From: Opitutia bacterium Tous-C1TDCM
GTDB taxonomy: Bacteria; Verrucomicrobiota; Verrucomicrobiia; Opitutales; Opitutaceae
NCBI GenBank assembly: GCA_002288455.1
Contig: NEUS01000039.1
Coordinates: 1-33,133 of the forward strand
Direction of reading: 5' to 3'
Length of the DNA: 33,133 nt
Shown here in pieces: positions 1 through 8,500 of this stretch. The stretch's first letter is position 1. Every line of letters starts with the position of its first letter. Below the pieces are notes generated by a model. The model ran no database searches. It worked only from the letters and a program-made list of their open reading frames with translations, and was not told the origin of the DNA. Both the position numbers and the translations under genes were made by a program.

Positions 1-99
1 GTCGTCGCCGCCCTCTTCGTCGTGATGCTCGCCGGCGCCGCCGGCCTCCTCCTCACCGCGCGCGCCGTCCGCGCCGGAGGAACCACTGATGCACGCTGA
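1..99 (+). CDS. C-terminal fragment of a probable membrane protein
   Basis: Frame 1 is open from the window edge to a TGA at 97-99, giving 32 residues. The sequence is very hydrophobic (Val/Ala/Leu/Gly-rich) over about the first 20 residues, then becomes basic and polar, as at the end of a last transmembrane helix with a short tail. The family cannot be named from this fragment. The final codons, including the stop, lie inside the first copy of the fold-back repeat that starts at 81, so the native C-terminus may have been rewritten by the repeat. Confidence 0.55.
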   Translation, partial: VVAALFVVMLAGAAGLLLTARAVRAGGTTDAR

Positions 100-434
100 T
101 CCTCGCGGATGTCGGAAATCCCAATCTCCGGATTCCCCCTCCATTGGTGTCCATCAGTGCTGATCAGTGGAAAAAGCAGTTCGGTGTTTGGTGTTCGGAG
201 TTCCAAAGCAGTGAACCACTGATTTCCACTGATGCTCACTGAATCTTGGGAATCCGAACCTCCGAATTCCCCCCTCCTTCAGTGTCCATCAGTGCCCATC
301 AGTGGTTAACCCGGTTCGGAGTTCGGAGTTCGAAGACCGTGAACCACTGATTTCCACCGATCTTCACTGATCCCGGAAAATCAAAACCTCCGGATTCCCT
401 CCTCATCAGTGCATATCAGTGCCCATCAGTGGTT
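81..434. repeat. Three tandemly arranged fold-back repeats (CACTGAT / ATCAGTG family)
   Basis: Three copies lie at about 81-170, 214-307 and 342-434 (90-94 bp each), with start-to-start spacing of 133 and 128 bp. Each begins with AACCACTGAT, repeats the word CACTGAT or a near variant, has a middle of the type AATCCGAACCTCCGAATTCC, and ends with the reverse complement, ATCAGTGCCCATCAGTGGTT in copy 2. Each copy could fold into one long imperfect hairpin. The spacers share TTCGGAGTTC words. This fills the 364-base gap between the partial gene and the FAD oxidoreductase; I see no other gene in it. Confidence 0.85.
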
Positions 435-463
435 CAAAAATCCGAACCTCAAACTCCTGCTCC

Positions 464-2158
464 TCATTCGCCTTTCTTCCCCGCCTGCGTTTCCGCCGGG
501 GCCTGGATCGCGCCCGCCATCGTGAGGATCTGGCCGTCGGCCAGCAGGCGTTCCTTCAACTTCGCGTACGGCACGTCCTGCACCGCCATCTTGCCGTCGA
601 TCGCCAGCACCGCCGCCGTCGCCGCCGATTGCCCGAGAATCATGAACACCGGCTCCATCCGGATTGAGCCGAACGCAATGTGCGAGCTCGAGACGCACAC
701 CGGCACCAGCAGGTTTTCCGCCTGCCCGCGCTTCGGCACCAGCGACCCGTAGGCGATCTCGTACGGCCCCTTCGTCGGCACCCCGATGTCGCCCTCGTTC
801 TGCACGTAACCCTCGGGCGTGATATAGCGCTGCACGTTGTGCGAATCGATCGTGTAGCTGCCCATGCCCACCGACTCCGGCGTCGGCCGTTTCTGGAGCA
901 GTTCGTTTTCCGTCATCACATAGCGGCCGATCATGCGCCGCGCTTCGCGCACGTAGATCTGGTGCGACCAGCCGCCGTTGTCCTTGAATTCGTCCTTCGG
1001 CAATCCCCACGCGCTCATCTTCGCGCGCACATCCGCCGGCACGCGCGGATCCGTGGTGATGAAATACAGCCAGCCTTTCTGGTACGTTTCGTGTTCTTTC
1101 AGGATCTGCTTCCGGCGCTCGTAGCTCGCCTCCGGGTAATCGTAGTTCATCCCGATGTTGTCCGTGCTGAAGGGCCCGTGGTTGTTCGTGTCCGTCTTGT
1201 GATTCGGGATCGGGTCGAACTTCCCGAAAGTCTCCGTCCAACCCGCCGCATAGATCCGCGCGAGCAACTCGTACTGCTTCGGGTCGTAACCTTCGGGTTT
1301 GGCAAACGGGATCCGGTTCTCCGGTACGTTCGTCAGGCACATGCGGTAGCAGTAGGCCTGCACCTTGTTGTCGCCGGCGCCGTATTCGCCCGGATGCGCG
1401 GGATTGATCCGCGGCAACACCCCGCTCTTCGGATCCCCGGGCACGACGTACGGGCTGATCTTTTCCTTCAACACGCCGAAGTGGTGCCGGTGGTGCAGCA
1501 CGCCCGTCTGCACGCCCGCCCAATCCTCGCCGTACGTCGCCTTGCCTTCGCGGCCCACGTGGTAGTCCACGCCCGCCGCCGCCATCAGGTCGCCCTCGTA
1601 GGTCGCGTCGATGAACATCTTTCCCGTGTAGGTCTTGCCGCTCAGCATCGTGATCGACGCGATCCGCGCCCCGGTCTTCCGCACGCCCTTCGCGCGGTCC
1701 AGCCACTCGTCGCGGTGCACCGGGATCCCCCGCTCGCGCACCAGATCGTCGAAAATCTTCTCCGCCACGCTCGGTTCGAAAATCCACATCGTCCGCTGCG
1801 CGCCGTCGATCGCCGCCGTGCCCTGCCCTTTGTTGCCGTATTCCGTTTTCTTCTGGAAACGCCACGCGCCCTCGCCGTCGTAATGTTTCCACACGCGCTG
1901 GTAAAACTCGCGCGCCAGGCCGCCGATCACGGCCTTGTTGCCCGTATCCGTCCAACCGAGACCGCCGCTCGTCAGGCCCCCGAGGTGCTTGTCCGGCCCC
2001 ACCACGACGACGCTCTTGCCCATCGCCTTCGCCTGCACCGCCGCGATCACACCGGCACTCGTGCCGCCGTAAACCACGACATCGAACTCCGCGGCGCGCA
2101 GCCCGACCGTGCCGAGACAAAGCGCCGCCAGCCACCGACCGAATTTGGGGTAATTCAT
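464..2158 (-). CDS. Secreted FAD-dependent oxidoreductase (FAD_oxidored family)
   Basis: A 564-residue protein. Residues 1-23 look like a signal peptide (basic Lys/Arg, then AALCLGTVGL, ending near RAA), so the enzyme is probably periplasmic. The Rossmann start follows directly: FDVVVYGGTSAGVIAAVQA at about 25-43, then the GGLTSGGLGWTD segment near 60-71. Near the C-terminus, SSSHIAFGSIRMEPVFMILG is the second conserved FAD-binding region of this family. Relatives are common in Verrucomicrobiota, Planctomycetota and Bacteroidota polysaccharide-use regions, often annotated as FAD-dependent oxidoreductases or xanthan-lyase-associated proteins. The substrate is unknown. It is divergent from the PhoD gene with 135 bp between the starts, which must hold both promoters. 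The 3' end abuts the last fold-back repeat. Confidence 0.88.
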   Translation of the reverse strand: MNYPKFGRWLAALCLGTVGLRAAEFDVVVYGGTSAGVIAAVQAKAMGKSVVVVGPDKHLGGLTSGGLGWTDTGNKAVIGGLAREFYQRVWKHYDGEGAWRFQKKTEYGNKGQGTAAIDGAQRTMWIFEPSVAEKIFDDLVRERGIPVHRDEWLDRAKGVRKTGARIASITMLSGKTYTGKMFIDATYEGDLMAAAGVDYHVGREGKATYGEDWAGVQTGVLHHRHHFGVLKEKISPYVVPGDPKSGVLPRINPAHPGEYGAGDNKVQAYCYRMCLTNVPENRIPFAKPEGYDPKQYELLARIYAAGWTETFGKFDPIPNHKTDTNNHGPFSTDNIGMNYDYPEASYERRKQILKEHETYQKGWLYFITTDPRVPADVRAKMSAWGLPKDEFKDNGGWSHQIYVREARRMIGRYVMTENELLQKRPTPESVGMGSYTIDSHNVQRYITPEGYVQNEGDIGVPTKGPYEIAYGSLVPKRGQAENLLVPVCVSSSHIAFGSIRMEPVFMILGQSAATAAVLAIDGKMAVQDVPYAKLKERLLADGQILTMAGAIQAPAETQAGKKGE

Positions 2159-2293
2159 GCGTTTCTGAATGCGGCCCGCGCCCGGCCCTGTCGAGCGGGA
2201 GTTCGCGGGCCGTCACGCAATCTTCACGCGCCGGCATAACCATCCGGGGCCCGGCCGCTTGACGCGTCTTCCGCCGCCTCGCTTGCTCGCGCC
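2159..2293. promoter_or_regulatory. Divergent intergenic region between the FAD oxidoreductase and phoD
   Basis: The two genes start in opposite directions from this 135 bp gap, so promoters for both must lie here or inside the opposite gene. I see no convincing -35/-10 pair, operator or riboswitch. Confidence 0.4.
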
Positions 2294-3874
2294 ATGGACC
2301 CGCTCCTCTTCCCCCTCGCGGCCAACCGCCCCCTCGGCCGCCGCGCCTTCCTCGGCGGCTCGGCGTCGTTCGCCGCCGCCGCCCTCTTCTCGTCCTCCCG
2401 CCTCGGCGGCGCCGTCGCCGCCGCCCCCGTTTTCCGGGCGTATCCGTTTTCCTTGGGCGTCGCGTCCGGCGATCCGACCCCCGACGGCGTCGTCCTCTGG
2501 ACCAAGCTCGCCCCCAAGCCCCTCGAACCCGGCGGCGGCCTCGCCCCGGAACCGATCGAGGTCTCGTGGACGATTGCCGAAGACGAAGGTCTCTCCCGCG
2601 GCGTGCAATCCGGCAAGGTCGTCGCCTCCCCGCAATGGGGGCACTCCGTCCATGTCGAGGTCGCGGGCCTCCGCCCCGACCGCTGGTACTGGTACCAGTT
2701 CAAGGCCGGCGCCGAGCTCAGCCCCAAGGGCCGCACCCGCACCTTCCCCGCCGCCGACAGCCTGCCGGAGAAGCTGCGCTTCGCCTTCGCCTCCTGCCAG
2801 CACTACGAGTCCGGCCTCTTCACCGCCTACCAGCACCTGGCGCGCGAGGACCTCGATCTCGTCGTCCACCTCGGCGACTACATTTACGAAGGCGCCGCCC
2901 GCGACAAACAGGTCCGCCGCCACAACGGTCCGGAGATCTTCACCCTCGACGACTACCGCGCCCGCTACGCGCTCTACAAATCCGACCCTGCCCTGCAGGC
3001 CGCGCACGCGATGGCGCCCTGGCTCGTGACCTGGGACGACCACGAGGTCGCCAACAATTACGCCGACGACATCCCCGGCAAGGCCGCGCCCCGCGACGAA
3101 TTCATGCGCCGCCGCGCCGCCGCCTACCAGGCCTACTACGAGATGATGCCGCTCCGCCGCGCCCAGCTGCCGACGGGCCCCGACCTCCTGCTGTATCGGG
3201 GTCTCGAGTACGGCCGGCTCGCCCGCTTCAACGTCCTCGACACCCGCCAGTACCGCACCGACCAGCCCCAGGGCGACGGCCGCAAGCCGCCGTCCCCGGT
3301 GCTCATGGACCCGAAGGGTACGATCCTTGGCAACCGCCAGCGCGATTGGCTCTTCGACCACCTCGCCCGCTCGCGCACCGATTGGAACATCCTCGCCCAG
3401 CAGGTCATGATGGCCCGCGTCGATCTGGCCCCGGGCAAAGAAATCCTCCACTCGATGGACCAGTGGCCCGGCTACGAATTCGAACGCCGCCGCTTCCTGA
3501 ACCATTGCCTCGCGCAAAAGGTGAAGAACCCCGTCGTCCTCACCGGCGACATCCACACCCACTGGGCCAACAATCTCGTCGCCGATTTCGACCGCCCCGA
3601 CTCGGCTCCCGTCGGCGTCGAATTCGTCGGCACCTCGATCTCCTCCGGGGGCGACGGCACGCAGATGCCGAAGGGCCGCGAGCACACGCTCGGCGAAAAT
3701 CCCTTCGTCAAATTCCTCAACGGCGAGCGCGGCTACGTGCGCTGCGAGGTCACGCCGCGGCAGTGGCGCACCGACTACCGAACCGTCCCCTACGTCGAGA
3801 AACCCGGCGCCCCCTTGGTGACCCGCGCCAGCTTCGTCGTGGAATCCGGCAAACCCGAACTCCAGCGCGCCTGA
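2294..3874 (+). CDS. phoD: Alkaline phosphatase D family protein (PhoD), Tat-exported
   Basis: A 526-residue phosphodiesterase/phosphomonoesterase of the PhoD family, which uses metal ions to release phosphate from organic phosphates outside the cytoplasmic membrane. Residues 12-45 form a twin-arginine signal (GRRAFLGG, then an Ala-rich hydrophobic stretch to AVAAAP). The PhoD N-terminal Ig-like domain follows (FSLGVASGDPTPDGVVLWTK at 52-71). Metal-site motifs are FASCQHYESG (165-174), HLGDYIYEG (192-200), TWDDHEVANNY (246-256) and LTGDIHTHW (416-424). Length and motif order are normal for PhoD. It converges on the di-haem gene, with a strong shared hairpin between them. No Pho box was recognised upstream. 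Confidence 0.92.
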   Translation: MDPLLFPLAANRPLGRRAFLGGSASFAAAALFSSSRLGGAVAAAPVFRAYPFSLGVASGDPTPDGVVLWTKLAPKPLEPGGGLAPEPIEVSWTIAEDEGLSRGVQSGKVVASPQWGHSVHVEVAGLRPDRWYWYQFKAGAELSPKGRTRTFPAADSLPEKLRFAFASCQHYESGLFTAYQHLAREDLDLVVHLGDYIYEGAARDKQVRRHNGPEIFTLDDYRARYALYKSDPALQAAHAMAPWLVTWDDHEVANNYADDIPGKAAPRDEFMRRRAAAYQAYYEMMPLRRAQLPTGPDLLLYRGLEYGRLARFNVLDTRQYRTDQPQGDGRKPPSPVLMDPKGTILGNRQRDWLFDHLARSRTDWNILAQQVMMARVDLAPGKEILHSMDQWPGYEFERRRFLNHCLAQKVKNPVVLTGDIHTHWANNLVADFDRPDSAPVGVEFVGTSISSGGDGTQMPKGREHTLGENPFVKFLNGERGYVRCEVTPRQWRTDYRTVPYVEKPGAPLVTRASFVVESGKPELQRA

Positions 3875-3881
3875 CGCGGTG

Positions 3882-3912
3882 GCGCCGGACGGGGCTCGGC
3901 CCCGTCCGGCGC
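3882..3912. terminator. Perfect 14-bp hairpin between convergent genes (possible bidirectional terminator)
   Basis: The arms GCGCCGGACGGGGC (3882-3895) and GCCCCGTCCGGCGC (3899-3912) pair perfectly around a TCG loop. The hairpin sits in the 46-bp gap between the convergent phoD and di-haem genes. There is no T-run on either side, so it is not a classical intrinsic terminator. It may act as a 3'-end stabiliser or terminate weakly in both directions. Confidence 0.6.
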
Positions 3913-3920
3913 GGGCCGAT

Positions 3921-5249
3921 TCACAGCGAACCCAAAAAGGCCAGCAACTGCTGGCGCTCGACCGGATCCAGCTGCGCATAGTTGTCGCGCGCCACCGCGG
4001 CTTCGCCGTCGTGCGCGCGGATCGCGGCGTCCACGGTGTTGGCGCGACCGTCGTGAAGCAGCGCGTTGCGGGCCCGCAGGCCCCAGAGCGGCGCCGTCCG
4101 CATCTCGCGGCCGCCGGCCGGTCCCTGCACGATGCCGTCGCCGAGCGATCCCATGTCGTGCAGCAGCAGGTCGGAGTAGAGCGCGACGGGTTTCTCGCTC
4201 AACGCCGCCACCGCATGCCGGCCGGTCGTGAGCACCGGCGTGTGGCACGAGGCGCAGCCCACGGTGCGGAAGGTCTGCTCGCCGGCGAGCACGCCGGCGG
4301 TGATCGCCCCGCGGGGCGGCGGCGCCAGCAACTGCATGAAGTCCGCGGCGCGGTCGATGCCGTCCTTGCCGTCGACGGGATCGATCACGTCCTCCAGCTC
4401 CGTCCGGACGAAACCCGCGATCGCCGCCGTGTTCCCGTTGGGCGCGTTCTCATGCGGGAACAGCCGGTTCGTGATGCCCATCTCGTTGTTGTAAGCGTCG
4501 CCCGAGAAGGCCAGCAGGCTCGCGTGCTGCGCCTTCCAGCCGAAGCGTCCGGCCCGGATCGTGCCGGAAGCGGCGTCCTCGATCCAGGCCACCTTGCCGC
4601 CCACGCCCGCGGCCGCGCCGGCCAGCGCGTTGTTTTCGAGCGTCGCATCCGGAATCGCCTCGATCAACCCGGCGCCGAAGAGCGGCGTCGTCACGCGCCG
4701 CGCGACCACGTTGGCCTCGGCCGGCACGCGTTCCTGCGGCACGCCGCGGACCGAACGGTTCTGCAAGAGGGATCCGCCGAGCCCGGCGAGCGGATCGAAC
4801 CCGTCGGCCGTGATCCGGCCGAAACGCGTCACCGTGCTGCGGCTCGCGCCGCCGACCGCCGGGGCCCGGTGGCACGCGACGCAGGACACGTCGTTGAAGA
4901 TCGGGCCGAGTCCGTCCGCCGGAGTCTCCGCCTCGACGAAATCCGCGCGTCCGTCGGTGAACGCGATCAGCTGCGCGTCGGTGAGGCCGGCTAGCGGCTG
5001 GCCGAAGCCCGGCCCGGGCTGCGCCGGCGGATTCGCGGCGGGCGGATTCCGATTCTGGGGTCCCGGGTTCTGCGGTCCCTGATTTTGCGCCGGCGCAGCG
5101 GGGGTCGGCGGCAGGGGCGGGGCGACGGGAGCTTGGGCCGGAGGACGGTCCCGGCGATCCGGCGGCTGTTGGGCGAAAGCGGCCGGAGCGACGGCGAGCA
5201 GGACCAGCGGCGCGAGCCGCGCGAAGGACGGAATCGGGATGAATTTCAT
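3921..5249 (-). CDS. Periplasmic di-haem oxidoreductase / putative peroxidase (DUF1111 family)
   Basis: A 442-residue protein with a signal peptide (residues 1-26, ending AFAQ), then a Pro/Gln/Asn-rich linker (about 27-80) and the catalytic part. Two c-type haem motifs are visible: CVACH at 123-127 and CASCH at 332-336. The family's conserved C-terminus is present: DLLLHDMGSLGDG (360-372) and APLWGLRARNALLHDGRANT (386-405). Proteins of this type are annotated as di-haem oxidoreductases or putative thiol oxidoreductases; the substrate is not established. The Pro-rich linker may tether the haem domains away from the membrane. The ATG is preceded by CCTCCCC rather than a purine-rich Shine-Dalgarno. 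No haem-maturation gene lies nearby. Confidence 0.88.
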   Translation of the reverse strand: MKFIPIPSFARLAPLVLLAVAPAAFAQQPPDRRDRPPAQAPVAPPLPPTPAAPAQNQGPQNPGPQNRNPPAANPPAQPGPGFGQPLAGLTDAQLIAFTDGRADFVEAETPADGLGPIFNDVSCVACHRAPAVGGASRSTVTRFGRITADGFDPLAGLGGSLLQNRSVRGVPQERVPAEANVVARRVTTPLFGAGLIEAIPDATLENNALAGAAAGVGGKVAWIEDAASGTIRAGRFGWKAQHASLLAFSGDAYNNEMGITNRLFPHENAPNGNTAAIAGFVRTELEDVIDPVDGKDGIDRAADFMQLLAPPPRGAITAGVLAGEQTFRTVGCASCHTPVLTTGRHAVAALSEKPVALYSDLLLHDMGSLGDGIVQGPAGGREMRTAPLWGLRARNALLHDGRANTVDAAIRAHDGEAAVARDNYAQLDPVERQQLLAFLGSL

Positions 5250-5594
5250 GGGGAGGATCGGGTAAACCGCAGCGCAGGTTGCGTTGCGTTGGCCTGATCC
5301 TGCCCCGGCCGCGTAAAGCCCATGTTTCGGCGCGCTCCCGAAATGTTAAGCCCGCGTTAGCGCGGCCGGCGGGAGCCCGGCGCGGCTCCGTGCTTTCCTC
5401 GGTCGACTCCGCGACTCCTTTCGACGGCCGGCCCCGCCCGGCTCCGCCGGACTCAGGCAGTTGAGAGAGCTTGGCTGAGAGTTGAGAGCAAAGCCGTTCG
5501 GTTCATCCGGTTGCTGGCTTCGGCTGCGCTTTCCGTGCCGCGGATCGATCTCTCAACCCTCAACTTTCAACTCTCAACTGCATCAGCTCTTGGC
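5250..5594. other. 345-bp gap: leader of the di-haem gene plus one 123-bp repeat element
   Basis: The left part (5250 to about 5400) should hold the promoter of the minus-strand di-haem gene. No clear -35/-10 was recognised. The right part (5458-5580) is the repeat element described separately. No conserved ORF, tRNA or riboswitch is visible. Confidence 0.5.
5458..5580. repeat. 123-bp dispersed element with CAGTTGAGAG / CTCTCAACTG ends, copy 1
   Basis: The element begins CAGTTGAGAGAGCTTGGCTG and ends CTCTCAACTG, so its termini are inverted repeats. A second, clearly homologous copy lies at 32893-33018 in the same orientation, with the same ends and a conserved centre (GCCGTTCGGTTC / ACCGTTCGGTTC, then GATCGATCTCTCAACCCTCA). 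Internally it repeats GAGAGTTGAGAG on the left and TCTCAACCCTCAACTTTCAA on the right. It has no ORF and resembles a short non-autonomous mobile or REP-like element. Confidence 0.85.
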
Positions 5595-8500
5595 TCAGAA
5601 GCTCGTGCTCGCGGTGAAGCGGAACGAAATCGGGTCGTAGTAGCGCACCGCGCGTTCCGGCACCGTGATCTTCCGCGCGCCCGCGGTGCTGCTGGAGACC
5701 AGCGCACCCGTGGCGGGCAGGATGTACAGCGTGCTCTCGCCCGTCGCGACCTTCTTCTGCTCGTTGAGCAGGTTGTTCACGTTGAGGCGGAAGTTCCAAC
5801 GGCGGTCGCCGAGGTTGGCGCGGTAACCGAGGCCGAGGTTGAGTTTGTAGTCGGCCTTGAACTTCGGCTTGAAGCGCACGTTCTCGACGCCCTCGGTCGT
5901 GCGCGCGCCGTTCGTCAGCAGCACCTGGCTCTGGCGCTCGCCGTTGAACTGGGCGCCGAGGCCGATATCGAGGCCCTTGAGCGGGCCCGCGGCGACGTCG
6001 TACTTGGTCCAGACCGACAGCTGGTTCCGCGGGTTGTCGAGCGTGCGGCGGCCCTGCGTCTGGCCCGAGAAGTCGTAGGACGCCTCGTCGAGGTTGGCGC
6101 GGCGGGTCTCGAGGGGCACGCCCATGTAGTTCCACCAGGAGTCGTACTCCGTGCTCTTGGGCTGGTCGACGACGCGGAAGCCGCCGGTCACCCACTGCGT
6201 GAGGTACTGGTAGGTCACGACCGCGGACAAGTTGTCCGTGAGGTTCAGATACAGCTGCAGGTCGATACCGCGGGTCTGGTCGTTGTAGGAGGTGTCGGAA
6301 TTGCGGTTCATGTACGCGTTGTTCGCGTTGAACCCGGCGGCGCCGGTGCCGACCGAGATGGTCTGCAGGGCCGTGAAGTTGTTGAGGTCGTTGGCGGCGG
6401 CGTCGAGGGCGCGGCGCAGCGGGTCCGCGGCGGCGGAGCCGAGCGAGGCATAGTCGACGAGAATGAAGCCGCCCTGCTGCGGCGCGCCGGTGACGCGCGG
6501 GTTGTTCAGATCGGCGGGCGCGACGTAGGAGGTGGAAACGAGGTACGTCACGGGTCTGTCGGTCTGGAAAGTCGTGTAGCCGGAGTTGGTGACGGAGTAG
6601 GCGCCGGGGCCCGTGCCGGACACCTGGGTGTTGCCGCTGAAGCCCGCGCGCAGCGTCGCCTGGTTGTTGCTGCGGGGCTGGGGCGCCCAGAACAGATTGT
6701 AGATCGCGTTCTTCCGTTCGATCTCGAAGCCGGCCACGGTGGCCGACACGCGCGAGCGGCCGCGGCTGTCTTTCCAGATATCGAACTTGAAGCCGATTTC
6801 CTTGCTCTTGGTCTTCTCGGCCTCGAACGGACTGCCGGCGCCGTCGCGCTGGCCCGTGTTGGGGAAGATGCCGCCGGCGCTGACGGCGTAGAGCGAAATG
6901 TCCGGCGTCAGCGCCACGCTCGCGCCCGCGGTCGGGCTGGTGTCGCGCTGCACCTTGCCGCCGAAACGGTAGCCGTTCACGACGGGGACGGCGCCGCGGG
7001 GGCTGTTGAGGCTGTTGGCGTCGGGCGCGGCGGGCTTGACCCAGTTGGCGACGTTGCTGTCGGGCTGGGTCGGGTCGGCCTTGACGAAGGTGTTGTTGAA
7101 GGTGCGCACCATATAGCGGTTCCAGCGCACGCCGCCGATGGTCGTGAGGCGGTTGCGGAACCACTTGCCCTGGTAGGTCGCGTAGTGGCCGGTGTTCCAT
7201 TCCCAGAACGGCACTTCGCGGAAGACACGCGTCTGCTCGCCGCGGTAGCGGATGCCGTTTAGGTCGCCGAAGGCGATGAAGGAGCGGTTGGTGCTGCCGG
7301 CGACGTTGCCCGAGACCTGCGCGGTTTGCGTGTCGGTCTGGTTGATTGTCTGCTCCTGGCGGCCGAGGAGGAGCACCTGCTTGTTGCCGAGCAGCGAAAA
7401 CTCGTAGGTCAGCTCGGCGCGCACCTGGCGGATGAACTTGTGCGTGACGCCCCGGCTCCACTGGTAGTTGATCGTCTTCCAATAGGTCTGGCTCGGATTC
7501 GTGGGGTTGGGCCCGACGCTGGTCCAGACACCGAGGCCCGTCGGTGCAACCGCGGGCGACGCCGTATTGGCAGTGACGACACCCTGCGAATCGATCGTGC
7601 GGCGCTTGGTCAGCACGTCGGTGTAGTTGGCCCCGAGGATCGCGGTCAGACCCGGCAGGATCCGCTGCGTGATCTCGACCGTGCCGGTGAAATAATCGTC
7701 TTCGGAAAACGTATCCCCGCCGCTGAGACGGAAGTGGCGGTCGCGGCCGAAGCGGTTGCGGGCGACGCCGGCACCCTCGTTGAATTCGTTGACATTCTCC
7801 GCCACGCGCAGGCCGAAGCGGTTGATCACGTTGCCGGCATTGGCGTCGTTCACGTCCTTGAAGCCCGTGCCCTCGGAGCGGAATTTGCCGTACTCGATGT
7901 CGACGAAAACGTTGGTGTTCTTGAACGGCCGGAAGTCGAACGCCGGCGTCACCAGGAAACGGCTGCGATCGTCGTAGTCGTCGCGGCTGCTGAGGGTCTG
8001 GTAAACCACGCCGATGCCGTAGTTGAGGCTGCGTTCGCCGCCCTTGAGGATCGGGCCGGTGTTGTAGGCCTCGAAGCGGTAGAAGTCGTCGGAGCCGAAG
8101 CCGATGCGCGCGGTGGAACGCGGCGTGTTGCGGGGGTACTTCGGCGTGATGTTGACGATGCCGCCGAGGGCGGCGACGCCGTAAAGCAGGGCCTGCGGGC
8201 CGCGGGCGACCTCCTGGCGGTCGATGTTCACGACGTCGGTCACCGTGTCCTGGCGGAAGCCGTTGCGCAGGAAGGAACGCGTATTGAAACCGCGGATATT
8301 GATCTGGACGCTGTCGCGGTTGACGGAGTTGGCGTTGCCGGAACCGGAAGGGCTGAAGGTGAAGTTGTTCCCGGCGGTCACCGTTTCCTGGACGATGCCG
8401 GCGCTGTAACGGAGCGACTCCTTCACGTCCACGGCACCGATGTCGTCGATGAATTCGCGGGTGATGACCTCGACCGGGAGCGGGATCTCCTTGATCGACA

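Noticed and set aside
81-434. Possible CRISPR array
   Set aside because: The units are ~92-bp fold-backs, only three, with spacers that resemble each other. No cas gene is present.
426-2243. A 605-codon open frame on the minus strand overlapping the FAD oxidoreductase
   Set aside because: Its Arg/Gly/Asp-rich product has no recognisable domain. It is an out-of-frame shadow of the real gene in GC-rich DNA.
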